A DNA stretch of 64,000 nucleotides from Rhizobium sp. AQ_MP. Its GTDB lineage: Bacteria; Pseudomonadota; Alphaproteobacteria; Rhizobiales; Rhizobiaceae. Location: positions 62,001 to 126,000 of the forward strand of contig NZ_JACJVI010000001.1 in the NCBI RefSeq assembly GCF_014237835.1, in the 5' to 3' direction. Numbering within the stretch: position 1 is the first letter of the stretch; every line of letters begins with the position of its first letter. The notes under the pieces were generated by a model that saw only the letters and a program-made list of their open reading frames with translations, searched no databases and was not told the origin of the DNA. Positions 1 through 8,235 of this stretch are shown one piece after another. The translations under genes and the position numbers were made by a program.

Positions 1-162
1 TCGCCCTCGCTCGGCGAACTGATCGCGCAAGGCAAACGCAACCTCCAGGCCCCCTGGCTAGGCCTCACCGCGTTCTTCACAATGTCGATCATGCTCTCGC
101 TTCTGATCTTCATAGGCGAAGCCGTCCGCGATGCCTTCGATCCGAGAAAGACCTTCCGATGA
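1..162 (+). CDS. yejE: Peptide ABC transporter permease, C-terminal fragment (YejE-like)
   Basis: Only the last 53 codons are in the window; the gene enters from the left edge in frame 1 and stops at TGA 160-162. The visible part contains a hydrophobic segment (LTAFFTMSIMLSLLIFIGEA) followed by GEAVRDAFDPRKTFR, the usual C-terminal ending of the second permease of Yej/Opp/Dpp-type importers, where GxAxRDxxDPR closes the last transmembrane helix. The next long gene on the strand is the matching double ATPase (963), so this is taken as the inner-membrane permease YejE of a microcin C/oligopeptide-type importer. The assignment to Yej rather than Opp rests on the fused ATPase downstream and is inference. 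Confidence 0.8.
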   Translation, partial: SPSLGELIAQGKRNLQAPWLGLTAFFTMSIMLSLLIFIGEAVRDAFDPRKTFR

Positions 163-229
163 GAGCAGGTTCGTCAAAGGACAGCATGTATGGCATGATG
201 CGTTCAGGCCTGATCAGGAGCGCGACGCG

Positions 230-478
230 ATGAACAAGATCGTCAGAGAGCATTATCCGGTTGAGAATTTGCCTGCCGACCTCAGAGAAGGGCTGACCGA
301 CGGCAGCACCGTGCGGGTTGTGGTTGAGGTGGAAGGTGACGCGCCGAACCCGGCCAAAACGAGTTTTGAAGATTTCATGAAAAAGGTGGAGGCCTATCGT
401 AGCCAAGACGACCGCCGCGTTACGACCGCTGAAGCTGTGGCGCGTATTCGGGAACTCCGCGACGAATGGGACGACTGA
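230..478 (+). CDS. Antitoxin of a PIN-domain toxin-antitoxin pair
   Basis: An 82-aa acidic protein immediately upstream of, and overlapping by TGATG, a PIN-domain gene. The start at ATG 230 is chosen because AGGAG (216-220) lies nine bases upstream; the frame is open further 5' to 131 but that would overlap yejE and has no ribosome site. The N-terminal half (ADLREGLTDGSTVRVVVEVE) could form a small beta-rich DNA-binding or dimer region. The C-terminal tail TTAEAVARIRELRDEWDD is helical and charged, as in antitoxin tails that plug PIN toxins. I do not recognise a named antitoxin family; the role is inferred from size, order and coupling with the toxin. Codon use looks more AT-rich than in the flanking ABC genes, which suggests acquisition. 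Confidence 0.72.
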   Translation: MNKIVREHYPVENLPADLREGLTDGSTVRVVVEVEGDAPNPAKTSFEDFMKKVEAYRSQDDRRVTTAEAVARIRELRDEWDD

Positions 479-966
479 TGCCGCAACGGCACCAACTCTA
501 TCTCGATACGAATGCCGCGATCTTGCTCATCGAGGGGGAGGGTATCCTGCGTGAAATGCTGCGAGACCTGACCGATAGAGCATCATCCCGACCGAGCGCC
601 ATCCTCGCCACCAGCGCGTTGACTGTGTCCGAACTTTTGGTCAAGCCTTTGCGCCAAAACGACACAAGGCTGATTGAAGTCTACAGGGCCTGGGGTTCGG
701 GGCTGCCGTGGCTGCAGATTGTTCCAGTTTCCAATGGCATTCTTGACATTGCGGCACAATTGCGTGCCAGACGGGGTGGTTTGAAGCTTCCCGATGCCAT
801 CCATGTGGCATCGGCTCTGGCGATCGGAACCACGCATTTCTTGACCGATGATCAAGGTATCGCGAACTCCGTGACAGTTAGGACCTGGGAGGAGCCTTAC
901 TTGTTTGAAGTTTGCCGCTTGGACGCTCCGTCTCTCACCTCCCTGATCGAAAGCCTCACCGCATGA
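478..966 (+). CDS. PIN-domain ribonuclease toxin (VapC-like)
   Basis: A 162-aa protein starting at ATG 478, which overlaps the antitoxin stop (TGATG); an in-frame ATG at 466 is the alternative. PIN features are all present: LYLDTNAAI near the N-terminus with the first acidic residue D10, an internal SELL glutamate (E52), LPDAIHVASAL with D106, and FLTDD with D124/D125. These four acidic positions form the Mg-dependent nuclease site in VapC-type toxins, which cleave tRNA or rRNA. The stop codon (964-966) overlaps the ATG of the downstream ATPase in an ATGA arrangement, so the toxin is translationally coupled both to its antitoxin and to yejF. Presence of a complete active site suggests a functional toxin. 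Confidence 0.85.
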   Translation: MPQRHQLYLDTNAAILLIEGEGILREMLRDLTDRASSRPSAILATSALTVSELLVKPLRQNDTRLIEVYRAWGSGLPWLQIVPVSNGILDIAAQLRARRGGLKLPDAIHVASALAIGTTHFLTDDQGIANSVTVRTWEEPYLFEVCRLDAPSLTSLIESLTA

Positions 967-2591
967 CCGAACCCCTGCTTTCCGTGCGCGATCTCTCCGT
1001 CGCCTTCCACCAGGGTGGCCGCGAGAGCCTGGCGGTCGATCGCGTCTCCTTCGACATCGGCCGTGGCGAGATCGTTGCCTTGGTCGGGGAATCCGGTTCC
1101 GGCAAATCTGTTTCCGCCGCTTCTATCCTGAAGCTTCTGCCCTATCCCGCCGCGAGCCATCCCTCGGGGCATATTCTATTCGACGGTCGCGACCTGATGA
1201 CCGCGAGCGAGCCCGAACTGCGGGCCGTGCGCGGCAACGACATCACCATGATCTTCCAGGAGCCGATGACTTCGCTCAACCCGCTGCACACCATCGAGCG
1301 GCAGATCGGCGAGATCCTGGCCCTCCATCAGGGCCTTGAAGGCGCATCCGCCCGCGCCCGCGTGCTCGAGCTGTTGCATCAGGTCGGCATCCGCGAGCCG
1401 GAGAAGCGCCTGACGGCCTTCCCGCATGAACTCTCGGGCGGTCAGCGCCAGCGCGTGATGATTGCCATGGCGCTTGCCAACAGGCCGAAGCTTCTGATCG
1501 CCGACGAGCCGACCACGGCCCTCGACGTCACCGTCCAGGCGCAGATCCTCGAACTCCTGGGCCGCCTCAAGTCCGAGCATGGCATGTCCATGCTCTTCAT
1601 CACCCATGATCTCGGCATCGTCCGCAAGTTTGCCGATCGGGTCTGCGTCATGACCAAGGGCAAGATCGTCGAGGCCGGAGCCGTTGAGGATATCTTCGAA
1701 CGGCCGCAGCATGCGTATACGAAGAAGCTGCTCGCCTCCGAGCCGCGTGGCGAACCGCCGCTTCTGGACGAAACAAAACCTGTTGTCATGCAGGGCGAGG
1801 ACATCCGCGTCTGGTTCCCGATCAAGGCCGGCTTCCTACGCCGCACCGTGGACCACGTGAAGGCAGTGGATGGTGTGGATCTCACGCTTCGCGCCGGCCA
1901 GACGCTTGGTGTCGTCGGCGAATCGGGCTCGGGCAAGACCACGCTGGGTCTCGCTCTCTCGCGTCTCATCTCGTCGAAGGGCCGCATCAGCTTTATCGGA
2001 AAGGCCATCCACGCCTTCTCCTATCGCGAAATGCGCCCGCTTCGCGATCGCTTGCAGATCGTCTTCCAGGACCCGTTCGGCTCGCTGAGCCCCCGCATGT
2101 CCGTGGGTGAAATCATCGCAGAAGGCCTCAAGGTCCACGAGAAGCAGTTGTCCGCCGACGAGCGCGATGCCCGTGTTGCATGGGCGCTCGAGGAAGTCGG
2201 GCTCGACCCCGCCACCCGCTGGCGCTACCCCCATGAATTCTCCGGCGGCCAGCGCCAGCGCATCGCGATTGCCCGAGCCATGGTGCTGAAACCCCGTTTC
2301 GTCATGCTCGACGAACCGACCTCAGCGCTCGACATGACCGTCCAGGCCCAGGTCGTCGATCTCCTGCGCGATCTGCAGGCCAGACACGATCTCGCCTATC
2401 TCTTCATCAGTCACGACCTGAAGGTGGTGAAGGCGCTCGCCAACGAGCTGATCGTCATGCGCGGCGGCAAGGTGGTCGAAAAGGGCCCGGCAGCGCAGGT
2501 CTTCGCCGCGCCGAAGGCTGATTACACCCGCGCGCTGATGGCTGCGGCTTTCGATCTCGAAGCCGTCGAGGCCGGCGGCATCCGCCAATAA
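963..2591 (+). CDS. yejF: Double ABC transporter ATP-binding protein (YejF-like)
   Basis: A 542-aa protein with two fused ABC ATPase domains. The first has Walker A GESGSGKS at residues 42-49, signature LSGGQRQR and Walker [13 protein letters not shown]. The second has GESGSGKTT near residue 318, signature FSGGQRQR and [11 protein letters not shown]. Two fused domains are typical of YejF/GsiA-type peptide importers, which energise uptake of oligopeptides or microcin C through the YejBE permeases and a periplasmic YejA. The ATG at 963 gives the expected start [13 protein letters not shown]; the frame is open further upstream to 912 but that part lies inside the toxin. The ATGA overlap with the toxin stop is unusual: this gene would normally overlap or abut yejE. 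Confidence 0.93.
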   Translation: MTEPLLSVRDLSVAFHQGGRESLAVDRVSFDIGRGEIVALVGESGSGKSVSAASILKLLPYPAASHPSGHILFDGRDLMTASEPELRAVRGNDITMIFQEPMTSLNPLHTIERQIGEILALHQGLEGASARARVLELLHQVGIREPEKRLTAFPHELSGGQRQRVMIAMALANRPKLLIADEPTTALDVTVQAQILELLGRLKSEHGMSMLFITHDLGIVRKFADRVCVMTKGKIVEAGAVEDIFERPQHAYTKKLLASEPRGEPPLLDETKPVVMQGEDIRVWFPIKAGFLRRTVDHVKAVDGVDLTLRAGQTLGVVGESGSGKTTLGLALSRLISSKGRISFIGKAIHAFSYREMRPLRDRLQIVFQDPFGSLSPRMSVGEIIAEGLKVHEKQLSADERDARVAWALEEVGLDPATRWRYPHEFSGGQRQRIAIARAMVLKPRFVMLDEPTSALDMTVQAQVVDLLRDLQARHDLAYLFISHDLKVVKALANELIVMRGGKVVEKGPAAQVFAAPKADYTRALMAAAFDLEAVEAGGIRQ

Positions 2592-2604
2592 TGTGAGTTT
2601 CCAG

Positions 2605-3567
2605 ATGTCCGAAAAACGCCCCGTCGTCGTCGACCTCCGCTTCGCACGCGAAAGCGTCGTCTCCGCTCTCCGCTCCGCCTTCAAGGATCGTCCGGTCATC
2701 GACATGGGCGATCCGACCAATGCCGACCGGGATCTCTCGGACGCCGAATTCGCCGTGGTCTGGAAGCCGGACCCGGCCCTTTTTCGCCGCGCCACCGGGT
2801 TGAAGGCCATCTTCTCGGGCGGTGCCGGCGTCGATCATATCCTCTCGGCCTATGAACTGCCGGATCTCCCCATCGTCCGCTTCGTCGATCGCAGCCTCAC
2901 CGACCGCATGAGCGAATGGGTCGTCTGGCAATGCCTGCATCATCTGCGCAACGGCATCGCCTATGCCAATCAGCAGCGCGACCGCGTCTGGCACGAGATC
3001 GCCGACCAGCCGGAAGCACGCGACGTCACCGTCGGTGTCATGGGCCTCGGCGTTCTCGGCGCTGATTCCGTCCGCAAGCTGAAGGTCATGGGCTTCGATG
3101 TGATCGGCTGGTCCCGACGGCCCAGGGTGATCGAAGGGATCGAAACCTTTGATGCCGCTGGGCTGGATGCCTTCCTGGCGCGTACGGACATGCTTGTCGG
3201 CCTTCTGCCCCTGACGGATGATACGCGCAGCATCTATGATCGCGCCCTCTTCGCGAGGCTCCGCCGCAGCGGTCCCCTGGGCGGTCCGATCTTCCTCAAT
3301 GCCGGACGCGGTGGCAGCCAGAACGAGACGGAATTGGCGGCATGCCTGGCCGATGGCACCTTGAAGGCCGCCTCGCTCGATGTCTTCGAGAAGGAACCGC
3401 TACCCGCCGAAAGCCCGCTCTGGTCAATGCCGAATGTGATCGTCACGCCCCACGCCGCGGCCGCCTCGGACGTTCGCGCCCTCTTCCGTCATGTCGAGGC
3501 GCAGATCGCCCGGTTTGAAGCCGGCAAGCCGCTGGAATTTGTAGTCGATCGCGCAAGCGGTTACTGA
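2605..3567 (+). CDS. ghrA: Glyoxylate/hydroxypyruvate reductase A-like D-2-hydroxyacid dehydrogenase
   Basis: A 320-aa NAD(P)-dependent D-2-hydroxyacid dehydrogenase that would reduce glyoxylate or hydroxypyruvate in the cytoplasm. The Rossmann motif GVMGLGVLG is near residue 145. NAGRGG carries the catalytic arginine region, DVFEKEPLP the conserved Glu, and VTPHAAAAS the catalytic His. The unusual N-terminus (PVVVDLRFA) and the central FVDRSLTDRMSEWV block match the GhrA subgroup rather than the formate or phosphoglycerate dehydrogenases. ATG 2605 is preceded by GTGAG at 2593; GTG 2593 itself is an alternative start giving 324 aa. It follows yejF by 13 bases, so it may be co-transcribed with it. 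Confidence 0.88.
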   Translation: MSEKRPVVVDLRFARESVVSALRSAFKDRPVIDMGDPTNADRDLSDAEFAVVWKPDPALFRRATGLKAIFSGGAGVDHILSAYELPDLPIVRFVDRSLTDRMSEWVVWQCLHHLRNGIAYANQQRDRVWHEIADQPEARDVTVGVMGLGVLGADSVRKLKVMGFDVIGWSRRPRVIEGIETFDAAGLDAFLARTDMLVGLLPLTDDTRSIYDRALFARLRRSGPLGGPIFLNAGRGGSQNETELAACLADGTLKAASLDVFEKEPLPAESPLWSMPNVIVTPHAAAASDVRALFRHVEAQIARFEAGKPLEFVVDRASGY

Positions 3568-3585
3568 TCGAGCCCCAACCTTCGC

Positions 3586-3611
3586 GGAACAAACCGCCGC
3601 AGGCTTCCGTT
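3586..3611 (+). promoter_or_regulatory. EcfG-type general stress promoter
   Basis: GGAAC (3586-3590), a 17-base spacer and CGTT (3608-3611) match the alphaproteobacterial EcfG/RpoE2 consensus GGAAC-N16-17-CGTT. It lies about 50 bases upstream of the ATG at 3661. An inverted repeat (TGTCCTGAG at 3612-3620 with CTCAGGACA at 3638-3646) sits between promoter and gene and may fold the leader. Confidence 0.62.
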
Positions 3612-3660
3612 TGTCCTGAGAATTGCGCCGTGAGCGCCTCAGGACACAGGGAGCCATGAT

Positions 3661-3957
3661 ATGAGCAGCCGAACCGATCTGCCCGACACCACCGACCGCC
3701 GGACCCGAGGCCTGAAGCCGGAGCCGTTGACACCCACAGAGGCGCGCCAGGGCTTTCGCGGCAAGCCTGTACTCATCGTCTTGCTCGCCGGTCTGATCCT
3801 GGCGATGCTGGTCTGGATACCCGCCGAATGGTGGGGCAATTCGATAGCGCCGGAAAACCCCGCCAATGAACCCTCGCAGACGACGGCACCCGCCCCTGCG
3901 GGCACAGATAGTGCGGATCAGAACATGCCGCAGTCCAACCCCACTCCCGGTCAGTAA
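3661..3957 (+). CDS. Small single-pass membrane protein, predicted stress-induced
   Basis: A 98-aa protein of unknown function. Residues 1-35 are hydrophilic, followed by one strong transmembrane helix (VLIVLLAGLILAMLVWIPA, about residues 37-55) and a Pro/Thr/Asn-rich tail ending NPTPGQ. With the positive charges (RRTR, FRGK) before the helix, the tail is predicted to face the periplasm. AGGGAG ends 8 bases before ATG 3661. The gene stands alone between ghrA and pncB and has its own EcfG-like promoter, which suggests induction by the general stress response. No domain is recognisable. Confidence 0.78.
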   Translation: MSSRTDLPDTTDRRTRGLKPEPLTPTEARQGFRGKPVLIVLLAGLILAMLVWIPAEWWGNSIAPENPANEPSQTTAPAPAGTDSADQNMPQSNPTPGQ

Positions 3958-4077
3958 TCGGTCCAGGCGTCGCTGACTGGACAATCCGATATCGATTGCC
4001 GATAACTGCTGCGGAAGCGACCGAAGCGTTCCGGTCGTCCCCCGCAGCGCTCGCTGCGGTTGAGAAGGCAGTCGATC

Positions 4078-5382
4078 ATGACCAAGACAGACATCGCGAC
4101 CAGGGTCTACAACCACGCCTGGAAGCTCGACCCCATCATCCGCAGCCTGATCGACACGGACTTCTACAAACTGTTGATGCTCCAGATGATCTGGAAGCTC
4201 TACCCGCAGGTGAACGCCACCTTTACCCTTATTAACCGCACGACCTCGGTGCGCTTGGCGGATGAGATTGACGAGCAGGAGCTGCGCGACCAGCTCGATC
4301 ATGTTCGGTCCTTGCGTCTGACCAAGAAGGAGATGATCTGGCTGGCCGGTAACACCTTTTACGGCCGCGCCCAGATCTTCGAGCCGGAATTTCTGGCCTG
4401 GCTCGGCAATCTCCAGCTTCCCGAATACGAGCTCTCCAAGCGTGAAGGCCAATATGAACTGACCTTCCATGGCACCTGGATGGAGACGACGCTCTGGGAG
4501 ATCCCGGCGCTCGCCATCATCAACGAATTGCGATCCCGCGCTGCGATGCGCTCGCTCGGCTACTTCACCCTCGACGTTCTCTATGCCCGCGCCAAGGCCA
4601 AGATGTGGTCCAAGGTCGAGCGCCTTCGGGAACTGCCGGGTCTGCGCATTTCCGACTTCGGCACCCGCAGGCGCCACAGCTTCCTCTGGCAGCGCTGGTG
4701 TGTCGAAGCCTTGAAGGAGGGTATCGGCCCGGCCTTCACCGGCACCAGCAATGTCCTGCTCGCCATGGACTCGGATCTCGAAGCCGTCGGGACCAATGCC
4801 CACGAACTGCCGATGGTGGTCGCGGCTCTGGCAAACACCGACGAACAGTTGGCAGCTGCACCCTACCAGGTTCTGAAGGACTGGAATCGTCTCTACGGTG
4901 GCAACCTTCTGATCGTCCTGCCAGATGCTTTCGGCACTACGTCTTTTCTTGAGCACGCACCCGAATGGGTGGCCGATTGGACGGGCTTCCGCCCGGACAG
5001 CGCGCCCCCGATCGAAGGCGGCGAGAAGATCATCGATTGGTGGAAGAAGATGGGCCGCGATCCCCGCAAGAAGCTCTTGATCTTTTCGGACGGTCTCGAT
5101 GTCGATGCCATCATAGATACCTATCGCCATTTTGCCGGGCGTGTGCGCATGTCGTTCGGCTGGGGCACCAATCTCACCAACGACTTCGCGGGCTGCGCGC
5201 CGCAGGAAATCGCCGGCCTGCGTCCCATATCCATCGTCTGCAAGGTTTCGGAAGCCAATGGCCGTCCGGCGGTCAAGCTCTCGGACAATCCGCGCAAGGC
5301 AACCGGCGATCCGGCCGAAGTCGAGCGTTACCTTCGCTTTTTCGGAACCCAGGACCGTGTAGAACAGGCGGTTCTTGTCTGA
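4078..5382 (+). CDS. pncB: Nicotinate phosphoribosyltransferase
   Basis: A 434-aa enzyme that makes nicotinate mononucleotide from nicotinate and PRPP in the NAD salvage (Preiss-Handler) pathway. The N-terminus [17 protein letters not shown] is the family hallmark (DxYKLTM-like), and [19 protein letters not shown] carries the conserved basic site with the Arg/His cluster. [17 protein letters not shown] and [12 protein letters not shown] form the C-terminal phosphate-binding segments. Length is normal for the proteobacterial family. ATG 4078 is chosen because the product then starts [16 protein letters not shown]; the frame is open to 4060. It is flanked by unrelated genes and probably monocistronic. 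Confidence 0.96.
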   Translation: MTKTDIATRVYNHAWKLDPIIRSLIDTDFYKLLMLQMIWKLYPQVNATFTLINRTTSVRLADEIDEQELRDQLDHVRSLRLTKKEMIWLAGNTFYGRAQIFEPEFLAWLGNLQLPEYELSKREGQYELTFHGTWMETTLWEIPALAIINELRSRAAMRSLGYFTLDVLYARAKAKMWSKVERLRELPGLRISDFGTRRRHSFLWQRWCVEALKEGIGPAFTGTSNVLLAMDSDLEAVGTNAHELPMVVAALANTDEQLAAAPYQVLKDWNRLYGGNLLIVLPDAFGTTSFLEHAPEWVADWTGFRPDSAPPIEGGEKIIDWWKKMGRDPRKKLLIFSDGLDVDAIIDTYRHFAGRVRMSFGWGTNLTNDFAGCAPQEIAGLRPISIVCKVSEANGRPAVKLSDNPRKATGDPAEVERYLRFFGTQDRVEQAVLV

Positions 5383-5486
5383 CGAATGCCATTCTGCTGC
5401 TTTAGCAGTCTTGCATCCGCCGCCTTCGCCATGCAGTCTTGGCGTCTGCGGGAAGGGAGCCCGTGATCGACTAGGAGGAAAGCCGG

Positions 5487-5948
5487 ATGGATATGCAAGG
5501 CAGCGAGCGCATCGAGGCGCCCGTCGAAACCGTATGGCGTGCGCTGAACGATCCGGAGATCCTGCGCCAGTCGATACCGGGTTGCGAAAGCCTGGAAAAG
5601 ACATCTGATACCCAGATGGCGGCCAAGGTTGTCCTCAAGATCGGGCCGATCAAGGCCAAATTCGAAGGGGCTGTGGAACTGCAAAATCTGAACCCGCCGC
5701 ATTCCTACACGATTTCGGGGGAAGGCAAGGGTGGCCTCGCCGGCTTCGCCAAGGGGGGCGCGGATGTAACCCTCACTTCGGAAGACGGCGGTGCGACCTT
5801 GCTCACCTACACGGTAAAGGCCGAGGTCGGCGGTAAGATTGCCCAGCTTGGCAGCAGACTGATCGAATCGACCTCCAAAAAGCTCGCAGCCGAGTTTTTT
5901 TCGAACTTCAGTTCGGCCGTAACGCGTGGCGTCGAGACTGAGGCTTGA
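5487..5948 (+). CDS. CoxG-like SRPBCC-family protein
   Basis: A 153-aa protein of the CoxG subgroup of the SRPBCC/START-like fold. The N-terminus ERIEAPVETVWRALNDPEIL, the PGCESLEK block and the closing region GGKIAQLGSRLIESTSKKLAAEFF are typical. CoxG in CO-dehydrogenase operons helps membrane attachment or maturation of the molybdenum enzyme, but no coxMSL genes are present here, so the cellular role is open. AGGAGGAAAG (5471-5480) precedes ATG 5487; the in-frame ATG at 5493 is a close alternative. Confidence 0.88.
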   Translation: MDMQGSERIEAPVETVWRALNDPEILRQSIPGCESLEKTSDTQMAAKVVLKIGPIKAKFEGAVELQNLNPPHSYTISGEGKGGLAGFAKGGADVTLTSEDGGATLLTYTVKAEVGGKIAQLGSRLIESTSKKLAAEFFSNFSSAVTRGVETEA

Positions 5949-6040
5949 CGGATAACGTAGGATCGGGTGAAAGCCCGGCACAAGGAAGCGGCGGCATCGT
6001 GGAACCAGCCGAGATGATTCGGCCTTAAGGGGACATGATG

Positions 6041-6196
6041 ATGAACGAAGGACCTGATCAGTATTTCGAGCAGCAGGACATGGCGGTCAAGCTGATGCTT
6101 CTCGAAAACAAATCCGACGAACTGACGGATATCCTTGTCGAAGCGCTGCAGGATGCGCTGAAGCTGCTCGAAGAAGAGCTTGCAACCGTTCACTGA
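6041..6196 (+). CDS. Conserved-looking 51-aa acidic helical protein
   Basis: A small open frame with three successive ATG codons (6035, 6038, 6041); AAGGGG at 6027-6032 gives the best spacing to 6041. The product starts MNEGPDQYFEQQDMAVKLML and continues with DELTDILVEALQDALKLLEEE, an amphipathic, strongly acidic helix suited to a coiled coil or to binding a partner protein. No known domain. It ends 18 bases before the converging tadC gene. Support comes from the ribosome site and coding-like amino-acid composition only. Confidence 0.55.
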   Translation: MNEGPDQYFEQQDMAVKLMLLENKSDELTDILVEALQDALKLLEEELATVH

Positions 6197-6214
6197 TCAC
6201 GACGATCCGGGCCA

Positions 6215-7201
6215 TCAGAACCGGTCGGAGACCTGAATACCGGCTGGGCCCAGAATGACGGCGATCAGAACCGGCAGGAAGAACAGGATCATCGGAACCG
6301 TGAGTTTCGGCGGCAGAGCGGCGGCCTTTTTCTCGGCTTCGTTCATGCGCTCGTCGCGGCCTTCCTGCGCCAGCACGCGCAGCGCCTGGGCAACGGGAGT
6401 GCCGTATCGATCGGCCTGGATCAGCGCCTGAACGACATTCTTCACGCCGTCGAGTTGGGTGCGCGTGCCCAGGTTTTCGAGCGCCTGGCGTCGGTCCGGT
6501 AGGAACGAGAGTTCGGCCGTTGTCAGAACCATTTCTTCGGCCAGTTCCGGCGATTGCTCGCCGATTTCGTCCGAAACGCGCCGCATGGCGGCCTCCAGTG
6601 AGATACCCGATTCCACGCAGATCAGCATGAGATCCAGTGCATCCGGCCAGGCGCGCTTGATTGACTGCTGGCGTTTGGTGATGCGGTTCGAAACATAGAT
6701 ATTCGGCAGATAGAAGCCGACATAACCTCCAACGATGGTGGCAAACAGCCTGATCGGCAAGGGCTTTTCACCGAGATTGCCGAGCACGAAGATCCAGAAG
6801 GCTGTCAAGGCGAGGGTTGCAAACGGCAGCAGGAAGCGCGCGACGAGAAATATGTTCAGCGCATTTTGCGAACGCAAACCCGCTGCCTTCAGCTTGTCGA
6901 CGGTCTTGTCGTCCACCAACGCCTGACGCAGGTTGAACCTCTCCACGATGTTCCGGACGGACTTGTTGTTCGTGGTGCGCAGCGACGCACGATTCTGAGC
7001 TGCCTCGGCATTCAGCTTTGCGCGCTCTCGTGCCCGGATCAGGTCCCGCTCGGTCGATACGGCCTTCATCCGCTTGTTCAGGTCGCCTCGCTCCAGATAG
7101 GGCATGGCGATGGTGTAGAAGGTCCCGAACACCGCCAGCGCCACCAGCACGGCGATCACCAGGGCCGGATCGGTCACTTGTGCGGCCCAGTTTTCCGACA
7201 T
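6215..7201 (-). CDS. tadC: Tad pilus inner-membrane platform protein TadC
   Basis: A 328-aa GspF/TadC-type membrane protein, one of two platform proteins on which the CpaF ATPase acts to assemble Flp pili. It has an N-terminal anchor (ALVIAVLVALAVFGTFYTI), a central helix pair (FLLPFATLALTAFWIFVLG, IRLFATIVGGYVGFYLPN), the cytoplasmic F-domain with ESGISLEAAMRRVSDEIG and a C-terminal helix (ILFFLPVLIAVILGPAGI). The TELSFLPDRRQALENLG and DRYGTPVAQALRVLAQEGR blocks are family signatures. It is the last gene of the cpa/tad operon and starts 12 bases after tadB. It equals CtpI in the Agrobacterium naming. Confidence 0.95.
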   Translation of the reverse strand: MSENWAAQVTDPALVIAVLVALAVFGTFYTIAMPYLERGDLNKRMKAVSTERDLIRARERAKLNAEAAQNRASLRTTNNKSVRNIVERFNLRQALVDDKTVDKLKAAGLRSQNALNIFLVARFLLPFATLALTAFWIFVLGNLGEKPLPIRLFATIVGGYVGFYLPNIYVSNRITKRQQSIKRAWPDALDLMLICVESGISLEAAMRRVSDEIGEQSPELAEEMVLTTAELSFLPDRRQALENLGTRTQLDGVKNVVQALIQADRYGTPVAQALRVLAQEGRDERMNEAEKKAAALPPKLTVPMILFFLPVLIAVILGPAGIQVSDRF

Positions 7202-7213
7202 CGGCTTGGCTCC

Positions 7214-8230
7214 TTAGATCTCGAAATTGATCATGTTGCGCATGACCAAGAGCCCGATGCTCATCCAGACGGCCGAGCACCCGAGGATCAAGTGGCCGCG
7301 GGAATCGGTGAAGAGGATCATGATGTATTCGGGAGACGTCAGGTAGACGAGGAGGGCAACAATGAAAGGCAGGGCGCCGATGATCGCAGCCGATGCCTTG
7401 GCTTCCATCGAAAGCGCATTGACCTTGGCCTTCATCTTCTTGCGGTCGCGCAGGACGCGGGAGAGATTGGCAAGCGCTTCCGACAGGTTGCCGCCGGCCT
7501 GACCCTGGATCGCGACGACGATGGCGAAGAAGTTCACCTCTGCCAGCGGCATTGTCAGATGCATGCGGGCGACTGAGTCGGTAACACTCAGACCCAGCTG
7601 CTGCGATTCCACGATGCGGCGGAACTCGCTCTTCACCGGCTCCTGCCCGTCGGAGGCAATCATCCGGATGGCATCGTTGAGGGGCAAACCCGAGCGGATC
7701 GACCGCACCATGACATCGAGCGAGTTGGGAAACTCTTCGAGGAATTTCTTCTGTCTGCGGCTGACGAGGAAACCCACGATCCAGCGCGGCAGGCCAAGGC
7801 CTGCCACGAACGAAGCGCCGGCGATCACGAGGGGCGGCATGCCCGCCAGAAAGGCCATGGCAAGCACGACGACACCGAAAACCACGCTGAACAGGTAGAA
7901 TTGGGTGACACTGATCGAAAGGCCCGATTGCGTAAGCTTGGCCTTGAGGCTCGCCGCATTGGCTTTTTTCGTCTTCTCCTGCTGCTGCTTCTTCTCCAGT
8001 TCCTTCAGCGAGTCCTGAACCGATTTGCGGCGCTTGGAGACCTCCTGCATGCGATCGCGGGCAGCCTTCACCTGAGACATGTCCGTTTCGGCGGCACGCA
8101 CCCGGTTGATGCGGCTGGCCGTCTTCTTGTCGGTTTCGATCCTGGAATAAAGCAGACCATAGGCCACGGCCGCGGTCGACACGGCGACCAGGAGGACGAT
8201 GGCGAGAATGGTGGGATCCATGCCGAACAT
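7214..8230 (-). CDS. tadB: Tad pilus inner-membrane platform protein TadB
   Basis: A 338-aa GspF-family platform protein. After an N-terminal anchor (ILAIVLLVAVSTAAVAYGL) comes a charged coiled segment (residues about 50-105, rich in RKS/EKKQQQEK), then two helices (FYLFSVVFGVVVLAMAFLAG and LVIAGASFVAGLGLP), the conserved PNSLDVMVRSIRSGLPLNDA motif, GQAGGNLSEALANLSRVLRD and two C-terminal membrane helices. It pairs with TadC to form the platform for pilus extension. The gene starts 5 bases after the cpaF stop, so it is in the same operon. Confidence 0.95.
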   Translation of the reverse strand: MFGMDPTILAIVLLVAVSTAAVAYGLLYSRIETDKKTASRINRVRAAETDMSQVKAARDRMQEVSKRRKSVQDSLKELEKKQQQEKTKKANAASLKAKLTQSGLSISVTQFYLFSVVFGVVVLAMAFLAGMPPLVIAGASFVAGLGLPRWIVGFLVSRRQKKFLEEFPNSLDVMVRSIRSGLPLNDAIRMIASDGQEPVKSEFRRIVESQQLGLSVTDSVARMHLTMPLAEVNFFAIVVAIQGQAGGNLSEALANLSRVLRDRKKMKAKVNALSMEAKASAAIIGALPFIVALLVYLTSPEYIMILFTDSRGHLILGCSAVWMSIGLLVMRNMINFEI

Positions 8231-8235
8231 GATGC

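Noticed and set aside
3424..5604. 726-aa open frame on the - strand opposite pncB
   Set aside because: It is the antisense shadow of pncB and ghrA, caused by high GC at third codon positions; the + strand genes are clear.
6001..6026. GGAAC-N17-CCTT resembling an EcfG promoter before the 51-aa gene
   Set aside because: The -10 lacks CGTT and transcription would start on top of the ribosome site.
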